From Pseudomonas sp. NC02 (lineage in GTDB: Bacteria; Pseudomonadota; Gammaproteobacteria; Pseudomonadales; Pseudomonadaceae): a stretch of DNA of 64,000 nt. The stretch spans positions 3,968,001 to 4,032,000 of the forward strand of contig NZ_CP025624.1 in the NCBI RefSeq assembly GCF_002874965.1, read 5' to 3'. The notes beneath the pieces were generated by a model. The model saw only the letters and a list, made by a program, of their open reading frames with translations, made no database searches and had not been told where the DNA came from. The position numbers and the translations under genes were made by a program. Positions within the stretch are counted from its first letter, which is position 1. Each line of letters begins with the position of its first letter. This document shows positions 1 to 8,698 of this stretch, one piece after another.

Positions 1-873
1 CGGCTCGATCGGAAAGTCGACCTTGGCAAAGAACTCGGCGATCTGCGGATGCTCCTTCTGGAACGGCGTGGACACTCCGATGCTCAGCTTGGAGGCCAGG
101 GAACGTGTAGGTTTCGGGTCAGGATTGTCTGCATCGGTCAGCGTTTTCCACGCCTCGGCATCAAATGGTGGCTCTTCCAGCTGGATCAGCTTGTAGCGCC
201 CCATCAACGGTGTAGGCGACCAGTAATAGAACAGCACCGGCTTGCCCCGACGGATCGAGGAAGCAATCTCGGCATCCAGCGCAGCACCCGAACCACTGCG
301 GAAATTCACATAGCTGTCGTCAAGCCCATAGGCCTTGAGCTTTTGCTTGTTGACCACTTCCGAGGTCCAGCCAATCGGGCTGTTGAGGAAACGGCCCTTG
401 CTCGGTGCTTCCGGGTCCTTGAACACGTCCTTGTAGCGCGCCAGATCCTTCACGCTGCGCAGGTCCGGCGCGAGGGGCTTGATGCCTTTGGCCGGGTCGC
501 CCTTGACCACGTACTCCGGCACCCACCAGCCTTCAGTGGCGCCCTTGACGATATCCCCAAGACCCACCACTTTGCCTTCGGCCTCGGCCTTGACCCACAC
601 CGGGCTGCGGCCGGCCCACTCTTCGCCGATCACCTGGATGTCGTTTTTCGCCAGGGCGGTTTCCAGGGTGATGGTGGTGCCGGGCAAGGTGTCGGTGGGC
701 AAGTCATAGCCCTTTTCGACAATCACCCGCAGCACCTCGGTGATCAGGCTGCCGCTTTCCCAGTTCAGGTCGGCAAAATGAATCGGCGCCTGGGCCGCTG
801 ATACCGGCAGCGACGCCACCGACAGACTCAGGGTCGTCAGTGAGGCTGCCAACAGTGCTCGAATTCCTTTCAT
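1..873 (-). CDS. Glycine betaine/choline-type ABC transporter substrate-binding protein (C-terminus cut by window edge)
   Basis: Reading the minus strand from ATG 873 gives a type I signal peptide (MKGIRALLAASL start, Ala-rich cleavage region ending near VSAAQA) and then a mature domain beginning APIHFADLNWESG. This is typical of OpuAC/ProX-family periplasmic proteins that capture quaternary amines for an osmoprotectant or choline ABC importer. Aromatic segments such as GEEWAGRSPVW, EGWWVPEY and YYWSPTPLMGRYK fit the Trp/Tyr cage that binds the trimethylammonium group. About 291 residues are visible; the frame stays open to position 1, so the C-terminus is outside the window. No ATPase or permease partner is visible here. 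Family assignment is firm; the exact ligand is inferred. Confidence 0.85.
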   Translation of the reverse strand, partial: MKGIRALLAASLTTLSLSVASLPVSAAQAPIHFADLNWESGSLITEVLRVIVEKGYDLPTDTLPGTTITLETALAKNDIQVIGEEWAGRSPVWVKAEAEGKVVGLGDIVKGATEGWWVPEYVVKGDPAKGIKPLAPDLRSVKDLARYKDVFKDPEAPSKGRFLNSPIGWTSEVVNKQKLKAYGLDDSYVNFRSGSGAALDAEIASSIRRGKPVLFYYWSPTPLMGRYKLIQLEEPPFDAEAWKTLTDADNPDPKPTRSLASKLSIGVSTPFQKEHPQIAEFFAKVDFPIEP

Positions 874-996
874 GCTTTGCACCTCATGCCTTACAGCAAT
901 CGCGAATGGCTTTGCTGTAACACCGCGAAGCCTCTGAATACTTAAGTCAACTCAACTGTAGTAGAGGTTCCGGGGAACATGGCAGGTTGCCGGTTT

Positions 997-1194
997 TTAC
1001 GCAGGATTGTTCAGCCGCTGCAACTCGCGGCGCACCATGCTGGCGAATTCGGCGGGCTTGAGTTCATACAGTTGGCCGGCGACCCAGCTCAACCAGGCGC
1101 CCTGCAACTCGGCCTTGCGGGCAAACAATTGAGCCGCCGTGGCTTGGGCATCGAGCAGGTGCTGCTCGTGGAACTGCGCCCTACCCTGGCTCAT
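997..1194 (-). CDS. Small conserved hypothetical protein
   Basis: A 65-residue ORF whose ATG overlaps the TAA stop of the gene upstream (TAATG), so the two are very likely translationally coupled. It is rich in Gln, Ala and Glu and looks largely helical, with no signal peptide, membrane segment or recognised motif. I do not recognise the family. Coupling to the 156-residue protein suggests a shared function, perhaps a partner subunit. It is kept because of the overlap and its Pseudomonas-like codon use. Confidence 0.6.
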   Translation of the reverse strand: MSQGRAQFHEQHLLDAQATAAQLFARKAELQGAWLSWVAGQLYELKPAEFASMVRRELQRLNNPA

Positions 1195-1664
1195 TACTCG
1201 CTGGCCTTGAAGGTCACGAGTTCACCCTTGCGCCATTTGGCGGCCTTGCCGGTGACGGCCTTCAGGGTCTTGGTCAGGCCTTCTACCAATTGCTCATTGG
1301 CGGCAAACACCAGCATCACGCTGTGGCCTTCCTTGAACACAATGCCCTGGCCTTCGGCCGAGGACACAAAGGCGTAATCGCCCAGGCCATACACCGTCAA
1401 CTTGATATCGCGAAACTTCAGTTCGAACTTGCCGCCTTCGCGGCTGGGCAATACAGCGGCCCGGAAATGATCACCGACCTTGAGTTCCAGGCGCGGCTTG
1501 TCGTCCACCACCAATGCCGCTTCGGTATCGATCTCGGCGATGTAGATACCTTCAGGTGTCTGCTCAGTGACGTAGACGAAACGGGATTGAAACTGCTTGA
1601 CCAACTTTGCGCGCAAATCACCCAGCACGAATAACGCGTGCATATCCAGATTACTGACTGCCAA
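1194..1664 (-). CDS. Conserved hypothetical protein
   Basis: A 156-residue soluble protein of unknown function with alternating charged and beta-prone segments (FRAAVLPSREGGKFELKF, LTVYGLGDYAFV) and a basic C-terminal part (TGKAAKWRKGELVTF). The longest reading starts at TTG 1664, preceded by a GGGGG tract; an ATG at 1643 (MHALFVLGDL) is the alternative but has no clear ribosome binding site. It is followed without a gap by the 65-residue ORF. A strong 26-base hairpin lies 24 bases upstream of the TTG. No signal peptide or membrane segment is seen. Confidence 0.65.
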   Translation of the reverse strand: MAVSNLDMHALFVLGDLRAKLVKQFQSRFVYVTEQTPEGIYIAEIDTEAALVVDDKPRLELKVGDHFRAAVLPSREGGKFELKFRDIKLTVYGLGDYAFVSSAEGQGIVFKEGHSVMLVFAANEQLVEGLTKTLKAVTGKAAKWRKGELVTFKASE

Positions 1665-1687
1665 GGAAACGCCCCCACATCAAAAGG

Positions 1688-1713
1688 GTGCTGTCCGCCC
1701 AAGCGGGCAGCAC
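1688..1713. other. Strong hairpin upstream of the hypothetical pair
   Basis: GTGCTG-T-CCGC pairs with GCGG-G-CAGCAC across a CCAA loop, an 11-pair stem with one G-U type pair. On the plus strand it is followed by seven A, so it lacks a U-tract in that direction. On the minus strand it lies between any upstream promoter and the TTG at 1664, followed only by CCTTTT. It may be a leader hairpin; it does not look like a good terminator in either direction. Confidence 0.5.
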
Positions 1714-2058
1714 AAAAAAACGGCCGGAAACGGCACGATCACACAACAAATCCACTGATAAAAACTGAAGAAGATCACGCTGCCAGGCCATGAGACTAGT
1801 ACAGGCGTGCCCGACGCACCTTACGCAGGTCGCCAGGCGTTGCAGGAAATCACAGGTTTAACGACCAGAGAATACTGGCCGACCCACTTCAGACAATAAC
1901 CCTTTAAAAAATGCAGTTTCCGACATCCAACACAGAAACTAATGCTTTGGATGGAACCGGACGCCGGACACTGACGACAATACTAAAACAGCAACACGGG
2001 TCAAAACCACTCGAAATACTGCAAGCGGGTACGCAATGTCGATCGACAGGAGCTGATT
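1714..2058. other. Intergenic stretch, no gene seen
   Basis: This divergent region between the hypothetical pair (minus) and the 84-residue ORF (plus) is AT-richer than its neighbours. It contains stop codons in all frames and no convincing coding frame. It presumably carries promoters for both sides. I see no tRNA-like fold, operator palindrome or REP element. Confidence 0.4.
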
Positions 2059-2313
2059 ATGCAACGACCTCAACCGATTGCCACACCTTCGAACACAGGT
2101 TCATCTTTTATCGATGACGGGCAATTCTACTCCCTATACACCCACGACAGTTGCCTGCATTCGGCGCTCTATCGGGTCGTCCCCGCCGGGAGAAACTTTT
2201 TCCATATCCTTGAAGTGCCCAGTGGGCGGATCAAAGGTTTTCGCAGCGGCCATAGCCAGGCCTGCGAACTGGCCCGACAGCTGGAAGCCATCCTGCAAGC
2301 GCCGCACGGCTGA
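2059..2313 (+). CDS. Small conserved hypothetical protein
   Basis: An 84-residue ORF with a good AGGAG six bases before ATG 2059. The sequence (DDGQFYSLYTHDSCLHSALYRVVPAG...) has a compact aromatic core and a helical C-terminus, with no signal peptide or membrane segment. The family is not recognised. It stands alone, followed by 140 noncoding bases. The ribosome binding site and protein-like composition support it as real. Confidence 0.6.
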   Translation: MQRPQPIATPSNTGSSFIDDGQFYSLYTHDSCLHSALYRVVPAGRNFFHILEVPSGRIKGFRSGHSQACELARQLEAILQAPHG

Positions 2314-2454
2314 GGCGCGGCTGGCGTTTCGTCATCTGGTTGACTTTACTGCGCCGCCAGCGCGTAACAACTGCCATACTGGTCCGTCCATTGAGATTTG
2401 TGCCCTTGCGGTTCAGGTTTCATCAGCGCAATTACCTCCAAGGGAAGGCTATAC

Positions 2455-2685
2455 GTGACGGAATTTGATATTGGCGAATTTTTCATCCATGGCGAAGCCA
2501 GGGAAGTAGACGGTGAGTTCCAGGCCGTGATTGTGATGCGGGCCAAGGCTCCCCTGACCACCGTGACGACTCACCAGGTAGAAAAGGACCGCTGGTTCAA
2601 AACCGTAGACGCTGCCAACACGGCTGCCAAGGAAGCCGCAAAAGCCCTTAAGGCCGCCGTTGATTCCGGCGCGCTGACCTCCTGA
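2455..2685 (+). CDS. Small hypothetical protein, GTG start
   Basis: I choose GTG 2455 because AAGGGAAGG lies just upstream at the right spacing and the protein then starts MTEFDIGEFFIHGEAREVDG; the in-frame ATG at 2398 would add an unlikely Cys-rich extension. The 76-residue product has a beta-rich first half and an Ala/Lys-rich helix near the C-terminus (DAANTAAKEAAKALKAAVD). No known domain is recognised. It is probably cytoplasmic. Confidence 0.6.
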   Translation: MTEFDIGEFFIHGEAREVDGEFQAVIVMRAKAPLTTVTTHQVEKDRWFKTVDAANTAAKEAAKALKAAVDSGALTS

Positions 2686-2768
2686 TTACCCGGCGCGACA
2701 ATCCGATCGAACTCTGTCCCGCAACAACCCTCCCATGCATACGATGATCAGCCCGCATGGAGAACGAT

Positions 2769-3005
2769 ATGGAAGCGCAGACCTACACCCTCGAAGACCT
2801 GTTTGAACAACTTGGACTGGAATCGTCCCCCGAGGCGATTGACGCCTTTATCGGCAAACACACCCTGCCCAATGACGTAAAGCTGATTGACGCGGATTTC
2901 TGGTCACCGCAACAAGCCCAATTTCTTAAAGATGAACTGCGTGAAGACGCAGTCTGGGCAATTGCGGTCGATGAGCTGAACCAGCGCCTGCACCAGCAAC
3001 CCTGA
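2769..3005 (+). CDS. DUF2789 family protein
   Basis: A 78-residue acidic protein whose layout (TLEDLFEQLGLESSPEAIDAFIGKHTLP, then DADFWSPQQAQFLKDELREDAVWA) matches the DUF2789 family of short helical proteins known from Pseudomonas and other gammaproteobacteria. Its function is unknown. ATG 2769 is preferred over ATG 2757 because GGAG sits six bases before it. It ends five bases from the convergent 67-residue gene. Confidence 0.75.
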   Translation: MEAQTYTLEDLFEQLGLESSPEAIDAFIGKHTLPNDVKLIDADFWSPQQAQFLKDELREDAVWAIAVDELNQRLHQQP

Positions 3006-3009
3006 GCCT

Positions 3010-3213
3010 TCAATGCAGGCTGTCTGACTGCTCCAGGTGCAACAGCGCCTCCCAGGCAGCCCTGCACTCTTCAGCCTCATCGCGGCTGGCGAACGCCGTG
3101 CCGCGCTGCTCGCCATTGAGCAACACTACCCAACAGGCCTTTTGCCCCAGTGCACGCAGGGTGGGCGGTACGCCACTGCCAATCATCACAGCCACGTCGA
3201 CTTTGGTTTGCAT
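3010..3213 (-). CDS. Small conserved hypothetical protein
   Basis: A 67-residue ORF with a strong GGAGGCG before ATG 3213. It has a Val-rich start (MQTKVDVAVMIGSGVPPTL), a central beta strand (ACWVVLLNGEQRGTAFASRDEA) and a helical end (ECRAAWEALLHLEQ). No known domain is recognised. A perfect GTTAGC/GCTAAC inverted repeat lies about 20 bases upstream of the start, so the gene may be under its own repressor-type control. Confidence 0.6.
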   Translation of the reverse strand: MQTKVDVAVMIGSGVPPTLRALGQKACWVVLLNGEQRGTAFASRDEAEECRAAWEALLHLEQSDSLH

Positions 3214-3233
3214 GGAGCGCCTCCGGAAAATTA

Positions 3234-3247
3234 GTTAGCTGGCTAAC
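3234..3247. promoter_or_regulatory. Inverted repeat GTTAGC-TG-GCTAAC, possible operator
   Basis: Six-base perfect arms separated by two bases lie about 20 bases upstream of the 67-residue gene's ATG, where a repressor would block transcription. The form resembles MarR- or TetR-type sites, but no such regulator is encoded nearby. Confidence 0.35.
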
Positions 3248-3337
3248 AATGTTTGCCATGCTACGGTTTTCTTCCAGTTGGAAAAAGCTATCCCCGGAAT
3301 AGCTCCCTTGCATAACCTGCAACAATCCCCCGCTGAA

Positions 3338-4942
3338 TCAGCGCCCCTCGGGTTTGTAGCCCAGGCGCAAGCCACCCCAATGCCGGCCATTGACCGTGAT
3401 CGGCACCGACAGATCGTGCATCAACTCCCCGGTATCGCGAGTGTAGGTCTGCAACAACACCGCCTGCTGGTGGCTGCCGCAGCGGATTCCCGTGCGGTCT
3501 TCAAACTTGCGCTTGGTACGATTTTGTACCGCGTCCACTTGGGCATCGCCGGTCAGCGCTTGGGAGAACACCTTGTTGTGGGTTGGCACATAACCCTGTG
3601 GCGTGCAGGCGATGGCGAATACCAGGCCCTCATGCCGGGGCAGCAGGGCCTCCTGGATGGCCGGCAGCACCTGGTCGGTGTAGCCGTCAAAACGCGTGTG
3701 GTACTTGCTTGGCCGCGTGTTGGGAATGGCGGTGTAGCTGCGGTCGAACAGGTCATCGAGGCTGATGCGGTTTTGCAGGACGTCGGCTTCAAACTGCGCG
3801 GCGATGCGGCTCGCGCCTTCGCGGGCCAGGTCATAGATGCGCTGGTGGTAGTCGTCCAGGCCGACCTCGGCAAGGCGCTCGCTGATGGTTTCAGCCTGGC
3901 CTTCCATTTGTACGGCGGCGGCGGCCAACTGTTGGGTCTGCTGGTCGCTGACGGTCAAATCGCTGCGCATCTGCTCCACCGCATGGAACAAGCTGTCGAG
4001 TTGGGCGCGGTTGGTGTCGGTGCCCTGAGCGATTTCATTGACCTGGCCTTCGACATCCGCTGCCAGGCTGGCGATGCTGTCCAGTTGCTCGCCGGCGTGC
4101 TCCACCTGCTCTACACCGGATTGCAGATCCGCCGACAATTGCCGGATCTGCTCCACCACCTGGGCGGTACGCTGCTGGATATCCGCCACCATCACCCCGA
4201 CTTCATCGGTCGCCGTGGCGGTTCGCCCAGCCAGGCCACGCACCTCGTCGGCGACCACCGCAAACCCGCGACCATGCTCACCGGCCCGCGCGGCTTCAAT
4301 CGCCGCGTTCAAGGCCAGCAGGTTGGTCTGGCTGGCGATCGACTGGATCACCAGGGTGACGCGCTGGATTTCTTCGCTGCGCTGGCTCAAGGCCTCGATC
4401 AATTGACGGCTGTCGTTGGCGCGCTGGCTGAGCTGGTGCATGCGGGTGATGGACTGCGCCAGCACCTCGCGCCCTTCGGTACTGCGCTGATGGGCCTGGC
4501 TGGCCGCGCCGAGGGCCTGGCGGCTCAGTTGCGAGGTGACCTGCTCGGTGCCGATCATCACTTCGGCACTGCTGACGATCTGCTTCGCCGCGCCCAATTG
4601 AGATTGCAGCCTGGCCGCCAGTTGCTTGACCGAATAGGCCACGCCGGCAGCAGACAGTGCGTTATGGCTGGTGGTGTAGGACAGGTCGCGGGTCAGCTCG
4701 CCGATTGCATCGGTGGCTTCGGCCGGTGCGGCATTGTGGGTGCGATGTTTCAGGCGGGGCAGCCAGATCAGCAGCAGGGCCACCGGCAGGCACAGGTAAA
4801 TCGAGAGTTGGGCGAACGCCAGGCCCAACAGCAACAGCACCAGGGCGGTACTTTGCAGGAGCGGCGTCAACCAGCCGGGCAACTGTCGCGCCACCACGGG
4901 TGGTGACACTGCTGCGCCCATGAGAGATCCGTCTCCAGCCAT
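3338..4942 (-). CDS. Methyl-accepting chemotaxis protein with C-terminal sensor-like domain
   Basis: Signals to CheA/CheW. Two closely spaced membrane segments near the N-terminus ([19 protein letters not shown] and [15 protein letters not shown]) leave no room for a periplasmic sensor. Then comes a long coiled-coil methylation region and the canonical signalling hairpin ([36 protein letters not shown], given here only to mark the tip). After it lies about 150 residues (from [12 protein letters not shown] to [12 protein letters not shown]) that look like a cytoplasmic ligand domain seen in several Pseudomonas receptors. Start is uncertain: ATG 5008, 4942 or 4921 are all possible. The ligand is unknown. 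Confidence 0.85.
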   Translation of the reverse strand: MAGDGSLMGAAVSPPVVARQLPGWLTPLLQSTALVLLLLGLAFAQLSIYLCLPVALLLIWLPRLKHRTHNAAPAEATDAIGELTRDLSYTTSHNALSAAGVAYSVKQLAARLQSQLGAAKQIVSSAEVMIGTEQVTSQLSRQALGAASQAHQRSTEGREVLAQSITRMHQLSQRANDSRQLIEALSQRSEEIQRVTLVIQSIASQTNLLALNAAIEAARAGEHGRGFAVVADEVRGLAGRTATATDEVGVMVADIQQRTAQVVEQIRQLSADLQSGVEQVEHAGEQLDSIASLAADVEGQVNEIAQGTDTNRAQLDSLFHAVEQMRSDLTVSDQQTQQLAAAAVQMEGQAETISERLAEVGLDDYHQRIYDLAREGASRIAAQFEADVLQNRISLDDLFDRSYTAIPNTRPSKYHTRFDGYTDQVLPAIQEALLPRHEGLVFAIACTPQGYVPTHNKVFSQALTGDAQVDAVQNRTKRKFEDRTGIRCGSHQQAVLLQTYTRDTGELMHDLSVPITVNGRHWGGLRLGYKPEGR

Positions 4943-5068
4943 GTTCGTTACCCCGCTGCTTGTCGTTATTGTGACTGCATTAGACGCCACTATGTGGCCA
5001 TTATCCATGGGCCTTTAGTGGGGGGCTTGCAGCAGATCAATAGACAGCGGTAATACGGGCGAAATCTA

Positions 5069-5168
5069 TGTAGGAGCGAGCTTGCTCGCGAAGAACCTGA
5101 GAGCACCGTTGGGTATCAGGTTTCCCGCGTTATCGTGAACGACCTTCGCGAGCAAGCTCGCTCCTACA
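5069..5168. repeat. REP doublet (inverted pair)
   Basis: Two head-to-head REP units beginning TGTAGGAGCGAGCTTGCTCGCGA and ending with the reverse complement. Lies upstream of the chemoreceptor gene and just after the end of the DksA-like gene. Confidence 0.9.
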
Positions 5169-5177
5169 CGGGGGGCA

Positions 5178-5582
5178 TCAGGCTTGACGCTGGTGCTTGT
5201 CGATTTGCTCGTGGCGCTCTTGCGCTTCGATGCAGTACTTGGTGGTCGGGCTGATCAGCAGGCGCTTGAGGCCGATAGGCTCGCCGCTGTCATCGCACCA
5301 GCCGAAGGAGTCTTCCTTGATACGGCCCAGGGCCTGCTCAAGTTGCGGCAGCATGCGCTGGTCGCGGTCGATGGCGTTCACCAGCCAGGTGCGCTCTTCT
5401 TCGACAGAAGCAGCGTCGGCCGGGTCTGCCGGGGTGTCCAGGCTTTCAATGGCGATGCGGTTCTGCTCGATGCGCTCGTGGTGTTCCACTTTCATGTCCT
5501 GCAACAACTTCTCGAAAAAAGCGTGCTGCTCGGCATTCATGTAGTCATCCGCCGGCATGGCCAGCAACTTTTCCTTTGTCAT
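5178..5582 (-). CDS. DksA/TraR-family RNA polymerase-binding factor with incomplete zinc finger (DksA2-like)
   Basis: A 134-residue protein with the DksA plan: an N-terminal helix, a coiled coil whose tip has the acidic pattern (TPADPADAASVEEERTW) needed for polymerase secondary-channel action, and a C-terminal globular end (FGWCDDSGEPIGLKRLL...TTKYCIEAQERH). Canonical DksA has four zinc Cys; here the positions read Cys-Ser-Cys-Ala, as in the zinc-independent DksA2 of P. aeruginosa, which substitutes for DksA under zinc starvation. ATG 5582 (MTKEKLLAMPADDYM) is chosen over an upstream frame extension. No clear Zur box was seen upstream, so zinc control is not shown. Confidence 0.8.
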   Translation of the reverse strand: MTKEKLLAMPADDYMNAEQHAFFEKLLQDMKVEHHERIEQNRIAIESLDTPADPADAASVEEERTWLVNAIDRDQRMLPQLEQALGRIKEDSFGWCDDSGEPIGLKRLLISPTTKYCIEAQERHEQIDKHQRQA

Positions 5583-5863
5583 TGATTTCTCTATAAAAAA
5601 TACGTGCATTAAGGCGAATAAGGGAGCGTTCCGGCCGACCTCTGCAGGTCTCGGAAAGGCGCCGTCCATTTCAAGCGCCACCCGGCACTCAATTTACGAG
5701 GGGCGGCAGTCTAAGGCCGACTTGAGGGCTCAGCAACTGAAATGACAGGCATTTTTTCCAAGATAACCCGCAAAGGCACCAGGACGGGCTCGGCGAATGG
5801 TCATCGGAGTGCGTTTATAGCAAGAAATTCAGTGTTGTGGAGCTATATAGAAGACAAACGGTT
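5583..5863. other. Intergenic stretch upstream of the DksA-like gene
   Basis: About 280 bases with no credible gene. It must hold the promoter for the DksA-like gene; an AT-rich patch (ATAAAAAATACGTGCATTAAGG) begins 8 bases before its ATG. No Zur-like palindrome was recognised. Confidence 0.4.
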
Positions 5864-5958
5864 AAATGTGGGAGCGGGCTTGCTCGCGAAGGCAGTGTGT
5901 CAGTCACTGAATGTTTAACTGATACACCGTCTTCGCGAGCAAGCCCGCTCCCACATTT
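5864..5958. repeat. REP doublet (inverted pair)
   Basis: AAATGTGGGAGCGGGCTTGC... and its reverse complement, about 40 bases apart, lying 27 bases beyond the stop of the inositol permease gene. Probable 3' end structure of the importer transcript. Confidence 0.9.
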
Positions 5959-5984
5959 TGACCGATGCGGCCTTGAGGACCGTG

Positions 5985-7022
5985 TCAGCGCTTGAGTTTG
6001 CGCTTGTTGCGATATTGGTCGATCACCACCGCCACCACGATGATCAGGCCCTTGATGATGTCTTGGATGTACGCATCCACGCCGACGAAGGTAAACCCGC
6101 TGGCCATCACGCCGAGAATCAACGCGCCGATCACGGTGCCGGTGATGCGCCCTACCCCGCCCGCCAGGCTGGTACCGCCGATCACCGCAGCGGCAATCGC
6201 GTCCAGCTCATAGGACATGCCCATGCCCGCCTGCCCGGTGGCCGCCCGTGCCGACGCCACTACACCGGCCAGGCCTGCCAGCAGGCCGGCGATGCTGTAG
6301 ACGATGATCAGGTGGCGCTTGACGTTGATGCCCGAGGTGCGCGCCGCCTGCATGTTGCCGCCGATGGCGTAGGTGTACTTGCCGTACTTGGTGTAGCGCA
6401 GGGCGATATGGAAGATCACCGCCACCACCAGGAAGATCACCACCGGCATCGCGCCGTGGCCGATGGCCGTGTAGGAGTCCGAGAGCATGCTCACCGGCTG
6501 GCCTTCGGTGTAGTAACGCGCCAGGCCACGGGCCGAGACCATCATGCCGAGGGTCGCAATAAACGGTGGAATCCCGGTGACCGCAATGATACTGCCGTTG
6601 ATCGCCCCCGCCAGCAGCCCCACGCCCAGGCCCATCGCCACCGGTATCCACACCGGCAGGTCAGTCAATGACGGAAACACCGCACGGGAAAAGTCGGAAG
6701 TCTGCGCCAGGCTGGCGGCGATCATCGCCGACAACGCCAGCACCGAGCCCGAGGACAAATCGATACCGGTGGTGATGATCACCTGGGTCACGCCAATCGC
6801 CAGCAGGCCGATGATCGACACTTGCAGGATCATCAATACAAGGCGCTGGGAGTTCATCAGGAAGCTCTGGTCGCGCACGATCCAGCCGAACAACTCAAAC
6901 ACCAGGCCGATGCCAATCAGCACCAGCAGGATGCTCAGCTCGGTGGGCATGCGTCGACGGTGCTTGACCGGCGCCGCAGCGGGCTTCTTTTCCTCGGGTT
7001 TGCTTTCCAGTATCGCGTTCAT
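5985..7022 (-). CDS. iatP: Inositol ABC transporter permease
   Basis: A 345-residue member of the RbsC-type permease family: a basic cytoplasmic N-terminus (KPEEKKPAAAPVKHRRRMP), about eight to ten hydrophobic segments and the conserved loop GIDLSSGSVLALSAMIAA. It forms the membrane channel for the binding protein and ATPase encoded just before it. The assignment to inositol rests on the surrounding iol genes and not on residues in the protein. ATG 7022 follows an AAAGGTGAG ribosome site; a GTG two codons upstream is less likely. Last gene of the importer operon, followed by a REP doublet. Confidence 0.85.
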   Translation of the reverse strand: MNAILESKPEEKKPAAAPVKHRRRMPTELSILLVLIGIGLVFELFGWIVRDQSFLMNSQRLVLMILQVSIIGLLAIGVTQVIITTGIDLSSGSVLALSAMIAASLAQTSDFSRAVFPSLTDLPVWIPVAMGLGVGLLAGAINGSIIAVTGIPPFIATLGMMVSARGLARYYTEGQPVSMLSDSYTAIGHGAMPVVIFLVVAVIFHIALRYTKYGKYTYAIGGNMQAARTSGINVKRHLIIVYSIAGLLAGLAGVVASARAATGQAGMGMSYELDAIAAAVIGGTSLAGGVGRITGTVIGALILGVMASGFTFVGVDAYIQDIIKGLIIVVAVVIDQYRNKRKLKR

Positions 7023-7081
7023 AACCACTCACCTTTTTTATCGCGTTGCGCCGGCCACAACGGGCCGGCGCCGTCTGTTCG

Positions 7082-8635
7082 TTAGTGGACCGCCGTCATA
7101 CCGGAAGCCAGTTGCATGACTTTTTCCTGGGTCGCATCCGCGCGGTCCAGGGTGCCCATCAGGTCGCCTTCGTGCATCACCATCACCCGGTCGCTCATGC
7201 CCAGCACCTCGGGCAGCTCCGAGGAAATCATGATCACCGCCATGCCTTCGCTGGCCAGGTAGGAAATCAACCGGTAGATCTCGGCCTTGGCGCCCACGTC
7301 GATACCGCGGGTGGGTTCGTCGAGGATCAGCAGCCGTGGGTTGGTCATCAGCCAGCGGGCCAACAGGGCTTTTTGCTGGTTGCCACCGGACAAGGTGTCG
7401 ATGCATTGCTCCAGCGACGGGGTTTTCACCCGCAGCTTGGTGCACATGTCTTCACACAGGGCACGCAGGGCTTTTTGCTGGATAAAACCATTGCCGGAGT
7501 AATGCGGCAGCACAGCCATCTCCATGTTTTCCAGCACCGACAGGCAGGGGAACAGGCCGCTGAGCTTGCGGTCTTCGGTCAGCAGCGCGAAGCCCTTCTC
7601 GATGGCCATGTGCGGGTCGGTGATGCGCACGGTCTTGCCGTCCAACTGGATCTCGCCGCCGGAGCTTGGGGTGATGCCGAAAATGGTTTCGGCCACATTG
7701 GTCCGCCCGGAGCCCATCAGCCCGGCGATACCGAGAATTTCCCCGGCATGCAGGTCGAACGACACGCCCTGGAATACCCCATCCAGGCGCAGGTCGCGCA
7801 CCGACAGCAGCAGATTGCCGATGGGCTTGTCACGCACCGGGAACAGCTGGCTCAGCTCACGCCCCACCATCATCGAGATCAGGCTGTCGCTGTCCATGCT
7901 GTCGGCCCGTTGCAGGCCGATATAGGCGCCATCGCGGAACACCGCCACTTCATCGGCGATGGCGAATACTTCGTTCATTTTATGGGTGATGTAGATGATG
8001 CCTTTGCCCTGGGACTTGAGGTCGGCAATGATCGAGAACAGGTGGGCCACTTCCTTGTCGGTAATGGCGGAGGTCGGTTCATCCATGATCAGGATGTCGG
8101 AGTCATAGGACACCGCCTTGGCAATCTCGACCATCTGCCGCTCGGCAATGCTCAGGTTGCCGACGTGTTCCTCCGGGTCGAGGTTGATCCGCAGCCGCTC
8201 CAGCAATTGCGCGGTGCAGCGGTGCATTTCCCGGTGGTTGACCATGTGCAGGCCGTTGAGCTGTTCGCGACCGATCCAGATGTTCTCGGCGATGCTCATG
8301 TGCGGCATCAGGTTGAGTTCCTGGTGGATCATCGCGATCCCGGCCTTCTGCGCTGCCAGCGGTGTTTCGAATTTGATCGGCTTGCCACGCAAGCGGATTT
8401 CACCGGCGTCGGGCTGATAGATGCCGGCGATGATCTTCATCAGTGTCGACTTGCCCGCGCCGTTCTCGCCCATCAGCGCCAGCACCGAGCCGGGGCGCAC
8501 CCGCAGCTGCACATCGGCCAGGGCCACGACGCCGGGAAAGCCTTTGCTGATGTTGGAGATCTCCAGCAGATAGGGTTCTTCCAGTACCAAGGGCTGGATA
8601 CCGGGAGGCTGGGAAGCAGTCGCTTGAGCAAACAT
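7082..8635 (-). CDS. iatA: Inositol ABC transporter ATP-binding protein (two ATPase domains)
   Basis: A 517-residue RbsA/MglA-type protein with duplicated nucleotide-binding domains. Domain 1 has Walker [13 protein letters not shown] and Walker [12 protein letters not shown]; domain 2 has a degenerate Walker A ([12 protein letters not shown]), signature [15 protein letters not shown] and [14 protein letters not shown]. This asymmetry is normal for carbohydrate-uptake ATPases of the CUT2 class, where one site is weak. It powers uptake through the permease encoded downstream. Preceded by a very strong A-rich Hfq/Crc-type motif in the 60-base gap after the binding-protein gene. Confidence 0.9.
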   Translation of the reverse strand: MFAQATASQPPGIQPLVLEEPYLLEISNISKGFPGVVALADVQLRVRPGSVLALMGENGAGKSTLMKIIAGIYQPDAGEIRLRGKPIKFETPLAAQKAGIAMIHQELNLMPHMSIAENIWIGREQLNGLHMVNHREMHRCTAQLLERLRINLDPEEHVGNLSIAERQMVEIAKAVSYDSDILIMDEPTSAITDKEVAHLFSIIADLKSQGKGIIYITHKMNEVFAIADEVAVFRDGAYIGLQRADSMDSDSLISMMVGRELSQLFPVRDKPIGNLLLSVRDLRLDGVFQGVSFDLHAGEILGIAGLMGSGRTNVAETIFGITPSSGGEIQLDGKTVRITDPHMAIEKGFALLTEDRKLSGLFPCLSVLENMEMAVLPHYSGNGFIQQKALRALCEDMCTKLRVKTPSLEQCIDTLSGGNQQKALLARWLMTNPRLLILDEPTRGIDVGAKAEIYRLISYLASEGMAVIMISSELPEVLGMSDRVMVMHEGDLMGTLDRADATQEKVMQLASGMTAVH

Positions 8636-8679
8636 ATCGGGTACTCCGTCAGCAGGGCCGCCGTGGCTGCCCTGCCGGT

Positions 8680-8693
8680 TTATTGTTGTTATT
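8680..8693 (-). promoter_or_regulatory. Hfq/Crc catabolite-repression motif, overlapping triple (AATAACAACAATAA)
   Basis: Three overlapping AAYAAYAA matches (AATAACAA, AACAACAA, AACAATAA) in the RNA between the binding-protein stop and the ATPase start. This is the strongest such site in the window. Confidence 0.75.
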
Positions 8694-8698
8694 AAGGG

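Noticed and set aside
1688..1713. Hairpin read as an intrinsic terminator
   Set aside because: Plus-strand transcription is followed by A7 and minus-strand by CCTTTTG; neither has the required U-tract.
3278..4906. 542-codon plus-strand frame opposite the chemoreceptor
   Set aside because: High GC leaves antisense frames open; the minus frame has all chemoreceptor motifs.
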